Origin: an uncultured bacterium
Lineage (GTDB): Bacteria; Bacillota; Clostridia; Lachnospirales; Lachnospiraceae
NCBI GenBank assembly: GCA_947643595.1
Contig: CANRWP010000002.1
Span: forward strand, 1-64,000
Length of the DNA stretch: 64,000 nt
Direction: 5' to 3'
Part shown: piece after piece, positions 35,488 to 43,665 of the stretch
How positions within the stretch are numbered: the stretch's first letter is position 1
How the letters are laid out: each line of letters begins with the position of its first letter
Program-made: the position numbers and the translations under genes
The notes under the pieces: generated by a model
Seen by the model: only the letters and a program-made list of their open reading frames with translations
Databases searched by the model: none
Told to the model about the DNA's origin: nothing

Positions 35488-36174
35488 TCAAGAATGATAA
35501 ACAAATTCCAGTAAAAGCCCCTCCAGTTCTTCTGCTTCCTCCGGCTCCAGTTTTTTCTTCTCCTCCTTTGTTCTGTGGGCGGTGAAATCCGTGATCTCTG
35601 CCTGCTTTTTTTCCGTATTTCTCTCCAGCTCGTCAAGCCTCTCCTGCTCCTTTTTGGAATGTGGGATCCGCGCGCTGATATTGTTTTCCAGATAGTCGAT
35701 CAGATTTGTCTTTAAAACCTCCTTCTTCCCCTTGATATCCACCGCCGCGGAGATCGAAAAATATGCGTAGAGCATAATAAAAGAAAGTATGTAATAGGAA
35801 GAGATCTCCCCCACGGTCTTCTCCTCTATAATCGCTCTGCACGCCCCCGCTCCCGCCAGAAAAACCGCCAGCAGAAGAAATTGTCCGCTGAGATGCTGTA
35901 AACTCCTCGCGGAAAACGGTCCGAATTTGATGCCATAGAGGAACTTGTCCACAAAGACCGGAACATTCGCCACTTTCTCGTGCAGCTCATAGCAATTTGT
36001 AAATTTTAATTTGCATACCTTCAGCATTTTATTTTCCGTGGATGACATATTATATGTCTCTTTTATCATATTTTGGTAAAGAAAACCTGTTGTAATCTGG
36101 CATAACAGGCTTAAAAAAAACAATAATAATACTGCGCCTGCAAGTATTTCATGTTCTGTAAAAAGGCTTTTCAT
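35488..36174 (-). CDS. Unknown membrane protein with cytoplasmic coiled tail
   Basis: I do not recognise a family. The 228-residue product has three to four membrane segments (about 10-32, 92-112, 122-145) and a long external loop between the first and second with two cysteines (KVCKLKFTNCYEL). A charged Lys/Glu-rich C-terminal region (about 160-228) is likely a coiled coil. AAAGGAG precedes the ATG at 36174. It sits 74 bases upstream of pgi on the same strand and opposite the TSCPD gene. A FliG/stator-like or signalling role cannot be inferred. Confidence 0.7.
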   Translation of the reverse strand: MKSLFTEHEILAGAVLLLFFLSLLCQITTGFLYQNMIKETYNMSSTENKMLKVCKLKFTNCYELHEKVANVPVFVDKFLYGIKFGPFSARSLQHLSGQFLLLAVFLAGAGACRAIIEEKTVGEISSYYILSFIMLYAYFSISAAVDIKGKKEVLKTNLIDYLENNISARIPHSKKEQERLDELERNTEKKQAEITDFTAHRTKEEKKKLEPEEAEELEGLLLEFVYHS

Positions 36175-36380
36175 ATTGCAAACTCCTTTCCTCTGATTGG
36201 ATTTGTTTCAGTATAATCCGGAAAAACCTTTCCACTCAACAGAAAAATCTCGTCAGACTTTTAGAAAATGTGACTTCTTTTTCTTTCTTTCTCTGGAAAG
36301 CGACATCTTTTTCTGCTATAATTCTTTTTTAGCAAAGAAATTTGTCAACCAAAAATTGTTTTCAGAAAGGAGAGAGGAAT

Positions 36381-36626
36381 ATGCACTACGCACCATCAGG
36401 AGTTTGTTCCAGAGGTATTGATTTTGAATTGGAAGACGGCATCGTAAAGAATGTCCGTTTCACAGGCGGCTGCAGCGGAAACACACAGGGTGTTGCGGCT
36501 CTCGTCGAGGGTATGTCCGCAGAGGAGGCTGTCAGACGGCTCAAAGGGATAAAATGCGGTTATAAGCCCACTTCCTGTCCCGATCAGTTAGCAAAAGCAT
36601 TGGAAGCATCACTTGTCAGTCAGTAA
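36381..36626 (+). CDS. TSCPD-domain protein (TIGR03905 family)
   Basis: The ATG at 36381 follows AGGAGAG and gives 81 residues. The sequence has HYAPSGVCSRGIDFELEDG, FTGGCSGNTQGVAALVEGM and the closing CGYKPTSCPDQLAKAL typical of the TSCPD domain, which also occurs at the C-terminus of some ribonucleotide reductases. Cysteines near the N- and C-ends may form a redox or metal site. It starts 17 bases before the MurG-like gene's ORF and is probably co-transcribed with it. Its function is not known. Confidence 0.9.
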   Translation: MHYAPSGVCSRGIDFELEDGIVKNVRFTGGCSGNTQGVAALVEGMSAEEAVRRLKGIKCGYKPTSCPDQLAKALEASLVSQ

Positions 36627-36643
36627 ATGCGGAGGTAGGTTTC

Positions 36644-37714
36644 ATGTCAAAGAAAATTATTTTAACAGGCGGCGGAACTGCGGGTCACGTCACACCGAAT
36701 ATTGCCCTGATTCCACATCTGAGGAAAGCGGGCTATGAAATAGTTTACATTGGCTCCTATGAAGGTATTGAAAAAAAATTGATTTCCGATTTTCCGGAAA
36801 TCCCCTACTACGGTATTGCAACCGGAAAATTCAGAAGATATCTCGATCTCAAAAATCTGACCGATCCGTTCCGCGTCATAAAAGGCTATGCGGAAGCCAA
36901 AAAGATCCTGAAGCGGGAGAAACCGGATGTGCTCTTTTCCAAGGGCGGTTTCGTCAGCGTTCCGGTGGTCAGGGCTGCTGCCGCCCTGCATATCCCCTGT
37001 ATCATTCACGAATCGGATATGACGCCGGGCCTTGCCAACAAACTTTGCATTCCCATCGCGAAGAAAGTCTGCTGCAACTTCCCGGAGACCTTAAAAATGC
37101 TGCCGGAAGATAAAGCGGTGCTGACCGGTTCCCCGATCCGCGAGGAACTTTCCAGCGGAAACCGGATCGCCGCCCTGGAGCTCTGCAAATTCACGACGTC
37201 CAAACCCGTTATCATGGTGATCGGCGGTTCCCTCGGCGCGGCCAGCGTCAACCAGATCGTTCGGAAGTCTTTAGATCAGCTGCTGATAGACTTTCAGGTC
37301 GTTCATATCTGTGGTAAGGGTAAAGTGGATGAACAGCTGTTAAACATCAGCGGTTATAAACAGTTTGAATACCTGAAAGCGGAGTTGAAAGATATGTTTG
37401 CCATGGCGGATGTCATTATTTCCCGCGCAGGCGCCAACGCGATATGTGAGCTTCTGGCCCTGAAAAAGCCCAATCTGCTGGTTCCTCTTCCCGCAGGCTC
37501 CAGCCGCGGAGACCAGATCTTAAACGCGGCCTCCTTTGAATCTCAGGGGTTCAGTATGGTTGTGAAGGAGGAGGATCTGACACCGGAGCTGTTGGTTGAG
37601 AAAGTGCAGGAACTGTACTTCACGCGCCAGATCTATATTGACGCGATGAACGCTTCCATGCAGATGAGTTCCATCAGTTCTATTATGAAATTGATCGGAG
37701 AAGCGGTCTTATAA
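36644..37714 (+). CDS. murG: MurG-type UDP-GlcNAc:lipid I N-acetylglucosaminyltransferase
   Basis: This 356-residue GT28 glycosyltransferase has the glycine-rich TGGGTAGHVTPN loop at residues 8-19, the second VIGGSLGA loop and the donor-binding ISRAGANAICELLALKKPNLLVPLP motif. It transfers GlcNAc to undecaprenyl-PP-MurNAc-pentapeptide at the inner membrane face, forming lipid II. It lies outside any division/cell-wall cluster, which is common in Lachnospiraceae; a second paralogue elsewhere cannot be excluded. CGGAGG precedes the ATG, and a strong terminator follows. Confidence 0.9.
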   Translation: MSKKIILTGGGTAGHVTPNIALIPHLRKAGYEIVYIGSYEGIEKKLISDFPEIPYYGIATGKFRRYLDLKNLTDPFRVIKGYAEAKKILKREKPDVLFSKGGFVSVPVVRAAAALHIPCIIHESDMTPGLANKLCIPIAKKVCCNFPETLKMLPEDKAVLTGSPIREELSSGNRIAALELCKFTTSKPVIMVIGGSLGAASVNQIVRKSLDQLLIDFQVVHICGKGKVDEQLLNISGYKQFEYLKAELKDMFAMADVIISRAGANAICELLALKKPNLLVPLPAGSSRGDQILNAASFESQGFSMVVKEEDLTPELLVEKVQELYFTRQIYIDAMNASMQMSSISSIMKLIGEAVL

Positions 37715-37718
37715 TAAC

Positions 37719-37764
37719 AAAGAGCAGCTACTTTATGTTCTCATTCATAAAGTGACTGCTCTTT
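37719..37764. terminator. Terminator after murG
   Basis: Long arms (AAAGAGCAG-CT-ACTTTATG / CATAAAGT-GA-CTGCTCTTT) form a hairpin followed by T residues on the plus strand. It lies between murG and the convergent anti-sigma gene and may serve both. Confidence 0.8.
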
Positions 37765-37789
37765 TCATTTTCCGAATTACGCTATTTCG

Positions 37790-39271
37790 CTACCGTTCCT
37801 CTATATTTTTAATCGTAAAGGAACCATTCTCCAAACAGACCTCAGCCTTCAAACCACGGTCTATCCCGAAAACTTCTTCCTCTCCATCCGCATTCAAAAA
37901 GGCCGCTTCCATCCGGAAATACAGGGAAAGCCCCTTTTCCGATACAAATTCTCTTTCCGGAGCAAGGTTTATCGCTCCAAAAGTCAGTTTACCCGTGTCT
38001 CCATCCGAAAGCTTCACAGGTTCTCCAAAAGGCTCCTCCATCAGATAGAGCTGAACTGCATCCGCTCCCTCGTCGTATTCCGCTTTTAATTGATGCAGGA
38101 TCTGACTCTCATAATCGTTCACTGAGAGCATGTTTGCCGTCCAGTCTCCCTCCCCCGGCGAGATGACCCATATTTCGCCTGCCTTCTGCTCCACCGGTTC
38201 CGGTTTTTTCTCAGGTTCCGCAGGTTTTATATCATTCCCGGAAACCGTAGTTTTTTCTGTATCGTTCGTATCGTTCGTATCGTTCGCATCGTTCGTATCC
38301 TTCGCATTGTCTGCCGGCGTTTCGCTCTGATCGGACACGGTTGTTTCTGTTTCCTCCTTGATATCCGCCGGCTCTTCTTCCGAGACAGTTTCTGTTTCGG
38401 TTCCGCCGTTTCGCTCTTTCTCTGTCCCCGGCTCTGCTATGTCTTCTTTCGAGATTTCTTTTTTCTGCGGCGCTCCATTGTACAGGAAAACGATGATCTC
38501 CTCTTCTCCGTCCTCATTCACATCCGCAGCTGAAATATCCGGCAGTTTTCCGGTATTGTTCATATAATTCCAGTCAAAGTACTGAACACTGTCTTCCACC
38601 AGAAGCGCAACTCCCGTTATTTTTTTATCTTCGTGGTAGCCGTAGAGAGAAACTCTCTTTTCCGGTATCTCCGCCAGCAGAATTGTCCGAAGTTTTTCCG
38701 GCGCATCCGCATACCGCTCCTCCATGTCCGGCGTATACCGCTCTGTGATCTCCCTCAACTTATCCACCGTCATCTCCGCTTTCCACGCATCCATACCCCC
38801 GACCGGTTTCTCCGGCTGCTCTTCCGTCTTCTCCGGCTGTACGACATCTCCGGAGATAACATCGTTGCCGCTCTCCGTCGGTATCACCTCCGGCTGCGGC
38901 TGCTCCGTCTCCGCCTCAGGCTCCCCGCCGTTTTTATTGTTTTTACTGTTTTTGCTGCTCTTATTCTCTTCATATACGGCGATGATCTCCGGCCTGTAGC
39001 TTCTGACGACTACCGTCTTCGCTATACTTTTCACGACCGGTATTTTTACGGCAGTCTCCGCAAAGGCATAGGAAGTGTTCACCCCTATGGCCACACACAA
39101 AAACAAAACTGCCGCCACGCTGCCCACCGCTCTCAAAATACGGTTTCTCCGCACGGACGCCTTCTTTCGCCTGTCCTGTGCAACCGTCTGCCGCACCAAC
39201 AGCAAAAGCTCGTCTGGTATCTCTATATCCTCATATTTCAGTTTTTCGTCCTGAAAGTAATCATACTTCAT
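37790..39271 (-). CDS. Anti-sigma-like membrane protein with acidic repeat-rich extracellular region
   Basis: This 493-residue protein has a cytoplasmic N-terminus (1-45) resembling the short anti-sigma segment found beside ECF factors (IPDELLLLVRQTVAQDRRKK), one membrane helix (about 47-70) and a large extracellular part. That part includes a VNEDGEEEIIVF stretch like a calcium-binding FG-GAP/VCBS element and two low-complexity Asp/Asn/Thr/Glu regions. It overlaps the sigma gene by 11 bases and is probably its membrane-bound inhibitor, though it lacks a zinc motif. Confidence 0.75.
   Translation of the reverse strand: MKYDYFQDEKLKYEDIEIPDELLLLVRQTVAQDRRKKASVRRNRILRAVGSVAAVLFLCVAIGVNTSYAFAETAVKIPVVKSIAKTVVVRSYRPEIIAVYEENKSSKNSKNNKNGGEPEAETEQPQPEVIPTESGNDVISGDVVQPEKTEEQPEKPVGGMDAWKAEMTVDKLREITERYTPDMEERYADAPEKLRTILLAEIPEKRVSLYGYHEDKKITGVALLVEDSVQYFDWNYMNNTGKLPDISAADVNEDGEEEIIVFLYNGAPQKKEISKEDIAEPGTEKERNGGTETETVSEEEPADIKEETETTVSDQSETPADNAKDTNDANDTNDTNDTEKTTVSGNDIKPAEPEKKPEPVEQKAGEIWVISPGEGDWTANMLSVNDYESQILHQLKAEYDEGADAVQLYLMEEPFGEPVKLSDGDTGKLTFGAINLAPEREFVSEKGLSLYFRMEAAFLNADGEEEVFGIDRGLKAEVCLENGSFTIKNIEER
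38264..38309 (-). repeat. 9-bp tandem repeat coding for (Asp-Thr-Asn)-type acidic tract
   Basis: Five near-identical nine-base units of the ATCGTTCGT type (plus strand) encode the DTNDANDTNDTND tract of the anti-sigma protein. Perfect units in the middle suggest the copy number can change. Confidence 0.7.
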
Positions 39272-39824
39272 TCCGGCTTTCCCTCTCCGCCTTCTTCAAC
39301 GATTTTCCATATCTTGTGAGAAGCTCCTCGTCCTCTTTTTCCAGCTCTTTCCCAAGCTTTTTGCAGGCCGCGTACAGTCTCGACTTCACCGTATTCAGGT
39401 TGGTATCTGTAATTTCAGCGATCTCTTTCAACGTTTTTTCTTCAAAAAAGTGCAGCTGAATCACTATCTGCATGTCTGTCGGCAGTTCGGAAATCTTGGA
39501 AACTACCTCCAGTTTCGGCTCATAAGCCGGTTCCTCATAACTTCCTTCCAACAGGTCGTTGTCCGACTCGTCCCATGCTATGTATTTTTTCTCTTTTCGC
39601 AGATACATTAGGCTTTCGTTGATCACAATCCGGTAAAACCAGCTTGCCATTGCCTCTTTGCTCTGCAGTTTTTCGTAATTTTCCAGTCCCTTACATATGG
39701 CATTCTGCACCACATCCAACGCCGCTTCCCTGTTTTTCACATAATAATAGGCGGCACGGTAAAACTGGTTCTGGTTCTCCACGATATGCTTTACCAGAGA
39801 GTCATACAGTGCTTTTTTAGACAT
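39261..39824 (-). CDS. ECF-type RNA polymerase sigma factor
   Basis: The ATG at 39824 with AGGAAGG upstream gives 187 residues; a TTG at 39848 is rejected. Region 2 lies at about 20-80 (NREAALDVVQNAICKGLENYEKL, MASWFYRIVINESLMYLRK) and region 4 at about 115-170 (LPTDMQIVIQLHFFEEKTLKEIAEI, LNTVKSRLYAACKKL). It is followed by an overlapping anti-sigma-like membrane protein gene, the usual two-gene ECF arrangement. Target genes are not visible. Confidence 0.92.
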   Translation of the reverse strand: MSKKALYDSLVKHIVENQNQFYRAAYYYVKNREAALDVVQNAICKGLENYEKLQSKEAMASWFYRIVINESLMYLRKEKKYIAWDESDNDLLEGSYEEPAYEPKLEVVSKISELPTDMQIVIQLHFFEEKTLKEIAEITDTNLNTVKSRLYAACKKLGKELEKEDEELLTRYGKSLKKAERESRNEV

Positions 39825-39876
39825 AGCTGTATTCCTTCCTACTTTCAAGATGCTCTTCTCTTAAGTTTTGTTTAAA

Positions 39877-40671
39877 TTATTTTATTCTTTTTTCACTATT
39901 TTGTATCATAGTTGTATCTTTCGTTCCGGAAACGGAATAATTTTCTAAAAATTTAATCCATTCCTCCTCCGAACCGTAAAAAACGTTGAGATCAATATGC
40001 TCCTCCTCCCCGCTGTAACCTTGGAGCGTTGCCTCGCTGTCATACTGCCAGAAAGTCCATTTCCCGGGCATTCCCATATTCGGCGAAAAGTACACATTGC
40101 GGATCCAGAGCGGATACCCGTCAAAGGCCCCTCTGATGTAAGTACTGTAGGAACTCTCCGTGGCGTAGATCAGAGGTTTTACGCCGTAGTGCTCCTCCAG
40201 TTTATCCAGAAGGCTCTGCAGCTGTCGCCTCGTCTCCGCCACATCCGGCTTATTGTAGAAACGGTTTCCGTAAAATTCAATATCAACCACGGGCGAGAGC
40301 ATTCCCTCTTCTCTCGGTACAATGGAAATAAAATGCTCCGCCTGCGCTTCCCCCTCGCTCTCAAAGCTGAAAAAGTGGTAAGCGCCCCTCTTCAGGTCTG
40401 TCTTTCCGGAATTCTCCCAGTTTTCCTGAAATTTTATATCGATATGACTGCTGCCTTCCGTCGCTTTGATAAAAGCAAAATCGATCCCCTCCCCCCCGAG
40501 AATCTCCCAGTCTATCTCTCCCTGATAATAAGAGACATCCACACCGCGGATCGGATAGTCTGTCTCTGACGGATGATTTATTGTGATCTTTTTCTGATAT
40601 ATCAGTACGCCAAACAACACGACGTCCAGCAGCAGGAAAACTGCCGCCCCTATCCACAGTTTTTTCTTCAT
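39877..40671 (-). CDS. Membrane-anchored GH25 lysozyme (muramidase)
   Basis: This 264-residue protein has an N-terminal membrane anchor (about 5-25) and a GH25 catalytic domain with RGVDVSYYQGEIDWE (first catalytic Asp region), AFIKATEGSS, GAYHFFSF and PVVDIEF (catalytic Asp/Glu), and WTFWQYDSEATLQGYSG. It cleaves the MurNAc-GlcNAc bond of peptidoglycan at the outer face. It precedes no obvious partner; it lies between the ECF pair and the antiporter on the same strand. Confidence 0.9.
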   Translation of the reverse strand: MKKKLWIGAAVFLLLDVVLFGVLIYQKKITINHPSETDYPIRGVDVSYYQGEIDWEILGGEGIDFAFIKATEGSSHIDIKFQENWENSGKTDLKRGAYHFFSFESEGEAQAEHFISIVPREEGMLSPVVDIEFYGNRFYNKPDVAETRRQLQSLLDKLEEHYGVKPLIYATESSYSTYIRGAFDGYPLWIRNVYFSPNMGMPGKWTFWQYDSEATLQGYSGEEEHIDLNVFYGSEEEWIKFLENYSVSGTKDTTMIQNSEKRIK

Positions 40672-40770
40672 CGTTTCTCACATTCTCCACACAGGCTTTT
40701 GCACTTTCTCTACCATAGTATATGATAATCCGCTGAAACTCAATCCTTACACCTGTTTTTTTAATAAAAA

Positions 40771-40800
40771 ACAGCATGGAAGAAAGTTCTCCCACGCTGT
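40771..40800 (-). terminator. Terminator after the cation/proton antiporter
   Basis: Thirty bases form an imperfect hairpin (ACAGCGTGGGAGA / TCTTCCATGCTGT on the minus strand) followed by TTTTTTATT, 20 bases after the antiporter stop. Confidence 0.75.
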
Positions 40801-40819
40801 TTCCTTCTCTCTGTAAATT

Positions 40820-42124
40820 CTATTCCTCTGGGGCGAACCTGGATCTGTCCTGCCCTTCCGGTCTCGGCGTGATCTCTCCCGCCTTCGTCAGCGCGATCTT
40901 TGTAAGCGTCGGGCCGAGGAGCTCATAGATCAGCACCGCAAACAGTACGATATTTCGGATGATCGCTCCCTCCTCCCCCAGTTCCTGGGCAACCGTCACC
41001 GACATGCCGAGCGCCACACCCGCCTGAGGCAGAAGAGTAACGCCCAGATATTTGCAGACCTGAGGATCACATTTCATCGCCTTTGAACTGATGGAAGCAC
41101 CTATATATTTCCCGGCGGAGCGGGTGATGATATAGACCACGCCTATCGCCACCACCGTCAGGTTGGAAAATACGCTGAGATCCAGCTCCGCTCCGCTGAG
41201 TACAAAGAATACCACAAAGAGCGGCGCCGTCCACTTATCCACACGGTCCATGATATCCGCGGAAAAATCGCAGATATTGCAGAATACTGTACCCAGCATC
41301 ATACAAACCAGAAGACTGGAAAATCCCAGCTCGATCTCCGTCCCCGGAATCTCCATTCTCACCATCGAGAGAGCCACCGTAAACAGCACAAAGGTAATGG
41401 AAATGCCCATACGCCTTGTGTTGGAGTGGAACCATTTCTCCAGCATGGCAAAAATAACACCCATCACAAAACCCAGCAGAAGCGATCCGATCACCTCCAG
41501 CATGGGATTTACAAGCACTGTGATCACGCTGATGGCGGCTCCGGAGTAAATCGCTTTCGCCACCCCGAAGGACACCGCAAATACCACCAGGCCCACCGCG
41601 TCATCCAACGCCACGATCGGCAACAGGATGCTGGTGAGAGGGCCCTTCGCCTTATACTGGTTGACAACCATCAGTGTCGCCGCCGGAGCTGTCGCTGTCG
41701 CGATCGCGCCCAGACAGATGCAGGTGGATATCCCAATACTGCTGCCGAGATCAAATATGTAATACATCGCAATAAGACTTACGTCCACCAACACTGTCGC
41801 CGCAAGCGCCTGTACCACCGCCACGACTGTCGCCTGTCTCCCGGTCTTTTTCAATTCCGCCAGCCGGAACTCGTTTCCGATGGAAAAGGCGATAAAGCCG
41901 AGCGCCACATCCGAGAGGATTCCGAAGTTTTCCACATCCTCAAAGGTGCGAAATCCTATTCCGAATCTTCCTATCAGGCTTGGACCGATCAAAAGTCCTG
42001 CTATCAAATAAGCTGTCACCGCGGGAATTCCGAAGTTTCTCAGCGCACGGGTCAGCATCAGCCCGAGGAACATCGCAAAGCCCAACATCAACAGCAGTGT
42101 CGCTGTTTCTGAAATCTGTACCAT
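40820..42124 (-). CDS. Cation:proton antiporter (CPA2, KefB/NapA-like)
   Basis: This 434-residue membrane protein has about 12-13 helices and CPA2 antiporter features: GIPAVTAYLIAGLLIGP near residues 32-48, DVALGFIAFSIGNEF, and VALDDAVGLVVFA containing the paired acidic residues of the ion site. There is no TrkA-N or RCK regulatory domain. It probably exchanges Na+ or K+ for H+ at the cytoplasmic membrane. TGGAGG precedes the ATG and a terminator follows. Confidence 0.88.
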   Translation of the reverse strand: MVQISETATLLLMLGFAMFLGLMLTRALRNFGIPAVTAYLIAGLLIGPSLIGRFGIGFRTFEDVENFGILSDVALGFIAFSIGNEFRLAELKKTGRQATVVAVVQALAATVLVDVSLIAMYYIFDLGSSIGISTCICLGAIATATAPAATLMVVNQYKAKGPLTSILLPIVALDDAVGLVVFAVSFGVAKAIYSGAAISVITVLVNPMLEVIGSLLLGFVMGVIFAMLEKWFHSNTRRMGISITFVLFTVALSMVRMEIPGTEIELGFSSLLVCMMLGTVFCNICDFSADIMDRVDKWTAPLFVVFFVLSGAELDLSVFSNLTVVAIGVVYIITRSAGKYIGASISSKAMKCDPQVCKYLGVTLLPQAGVALGMSVTVAQELGEEGAIIRNIVLFAVLIYELLGPTLTKIALTKAGEITPRPEGQDRSRFAPEE

Positions 42125-42290
42125 TTTTTGCCTCCACTAGTCATCTTATTTTCCGGTATTTTGTTCCGCGTTTTTGACCTTACTTATAATACTCTTCTCT
42201 TTTTTGTGTGTCAATATTTTTGTAGATACAAAGAGATAAAATACAACAGCAACTTTCGGAAGAAAGACCTGTCTGAGGCACATACAAATT

Positions 42291-42785
42291 TTACAGATGA
42301 GGAACCCCCTCCGCGTTAAGCCAGTCCTCCAGAGCCCCGGCGATAAATTCATGATCCTGTTCATGGGGCAGATTGGAGACTGTGAGAACTGCTGTCATTT
42401 CGCCCGTCCTCAGGCAGATTGGAATCCCGCCGCCGCAAAATACATAGTCCGCCTCACTCAATCCCTTCGACTCCACCGTTTCTCCTGTGAGAAACGAGTT
42501 TGCCCACGCTCCCAGAGAACAGCGTTTCAGCAGAGATACCGTGTTAAACTTTCTTCTCATCCAATTTTCGTTTTCCAAATTCGTGCCTTCTGTAGCATAC
42601 TGGAAAATAATATTCCCGTCCGGCCTGCGGATCGCAACTGCCAGATCAATATTCCTGCCATAAATGCGCTGTACCAAAAATTTCCCCAACTCCCACGCAT
42701 CCTGATTGGAAAAATGCTCAAACCGCAAAAGAGCCTCCTGTTTTTTTGTTATTTCATTAATCCGTTCATAATCCTGTCTATCCAT
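42291..42785 (-). CDS. UPF0303/HbpS-like heme-binding family protein
   Basis: This 164-residue protein resembles the GlcG/HbpS and UPF0303 family: an N-terminal helical part (IDLAVAIRRPDGNIIFQ), WMRRKFNTVSLLKRCS and the conserved GLSEADYVFCGGGIPICLR loop. Members are small, cytosolic and often linked to heme or sugar-acid metabolism, but their activity is uncertain. AAGGGA precedes the ATG. It lies 50 bases from the nrdG gene on the same strand. Confidence 0.8.
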   Translation of the reverse strand: MDRQDYERINEITKKQEALLRFEHFSNQDAWELGKFLVQRIYGRNIDLAVAIRRPDGNIIFQYATEGTNLENENWMRRKFNTVSLLKRCSLGAWANSFLTGETVESKGLSEADYVFCGGGIPICLRTGEMTAVLTVSNLPHEQDHEFIAGALEDWLNAEGVPHL

Positions 42786-42835
42786 ATAATCCCTTCTCCT
42801 CCTGCTGTGTTCTATCTTTCTCTCTGTCTGCTGAT

Positions 42836-43375
42836 CTACTCCTGTTCACCTCTATCCCATAAGATCGTTCTTCCCTCCCGCAGGGATTCCTGCACGCAGA
42901 TGATCCTCTGGTTCGACGAGCCCCGGAAACGAAGTCCCAAATCCTTCAGTTCCTGCACAAACTCTCCGTCCACCAGCACATCAAAATAAGACAACAGTTC
43001 CTTCGTCTCCTCGTGCTCCACGCACATCCTCCCTAACACATCCGTCTCAAACGTATAACCCGTATAACACCAGATATCCTTTTCGGGAAGTTCTTTTCTC
43101 ACCCGACGTACAAACGGCAGAAGCCCTTGCTGATTGCTGTGCTCCAAAGGCTCCCCTCCCAACAGCGTCAGCCCCTTCACATAGGCAGGCCTCAGAGCAT
43201 TCAGCAGTTCATTCTCCGTCTCCGCCGTAAACGGCTTCCCGTAATGAAAATCCCACGTCTCCTCATTAAAACAGTTCTGACACCTGTGTGTGCACCCGCT
43301 GACAAACAACGTCACCCTGATCCCCGGCCCATTGGCAATATCACAGGTCTTAATTTCCGCATAATGCATAACCAT
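42836..43375 (-). CDS. nrdG: Anaerobic ribonucleotide reductase activase
   Basis: This 179-residue radical SAM protein has CX3CX2C in SGCTHRCQNCFN, NGPGIRVTLF ahead of it and the GGEPL SAM contact; the short length without extra ferredoxin clusters is typical of NrdG. It generates the glycyl radical on NrdD. The reading starts at 43375, but the ATG at 43369 (two codons later) is equally good; a G-rich segment precedes both. It follows nrdD by about 290 bases, a gap that holds an inverted repeat element. Confidence 0.93.
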   Translation of the reverse strand: MVMHYAEIKTCDIANGPGIRVTLFVSGCTHRCQNCFNEETWDFHYGKPFTAETENELLNALRPAYVKGLTLLGGEPLEHSNQQGLLPFVRRVRKELPEKDIWCYTGYTFETDVLGRMCVEHEETKELLSYFDVLVDGEFVQELKDLGLRFRGSSNQRIICVQESLREGRTILWDRGEQE

Positions 43376-43513
43376 CCCCCGATCCTTCTACAAATAACTG
43401 CATACACAACTTCATTCTATAACAAAAGCGCAAGAAAGCAAACCCGTTTCCCGCGCCTTTATTTTTCAATTTATAGCTCTGCATCTTTAACTCATTTCGC
43501 CAACAGCCAACTC

Positions 43514-43643
43514 AAAATGATCTGATATTCCAAAAGGAGCCCCTTGAAAAACGTCGGCACTTGGCGAGGTCTTTTCGAGCCTGGTGTCCGCTACGTTTTT
43601 CACGGAGCGAGAGCGCGGCGACGTTGGAATATCAGATCATTTT
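43514..43643. repeat. 130-base palindromic element between nrdD and nrdG
   Basis: Perfect 20-base inverted repeats at 43514-43533 and 43624-43643 flank 90 bases that themselves hold nested complementary parts (AACGTCG near 43550 against CGACGTT at 43619-43625, and GAAAAACGT-type near-repeats). It could be a MITE-like mobile element, a REP-like repeat, or a large mRNA hairpin. No second copy is visible in this window. Confidence 0.75.
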
Positions 43644-43665
43644 AAGTGTCTCTTCGTCAATATTT

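Noticed and set aside
43514..43643. Possible CRISPR or rho-independent terminator
   Set aside because: Only one copy is seen and the arms are 90 bases apart with no T run; treated as a palindromic element instead.
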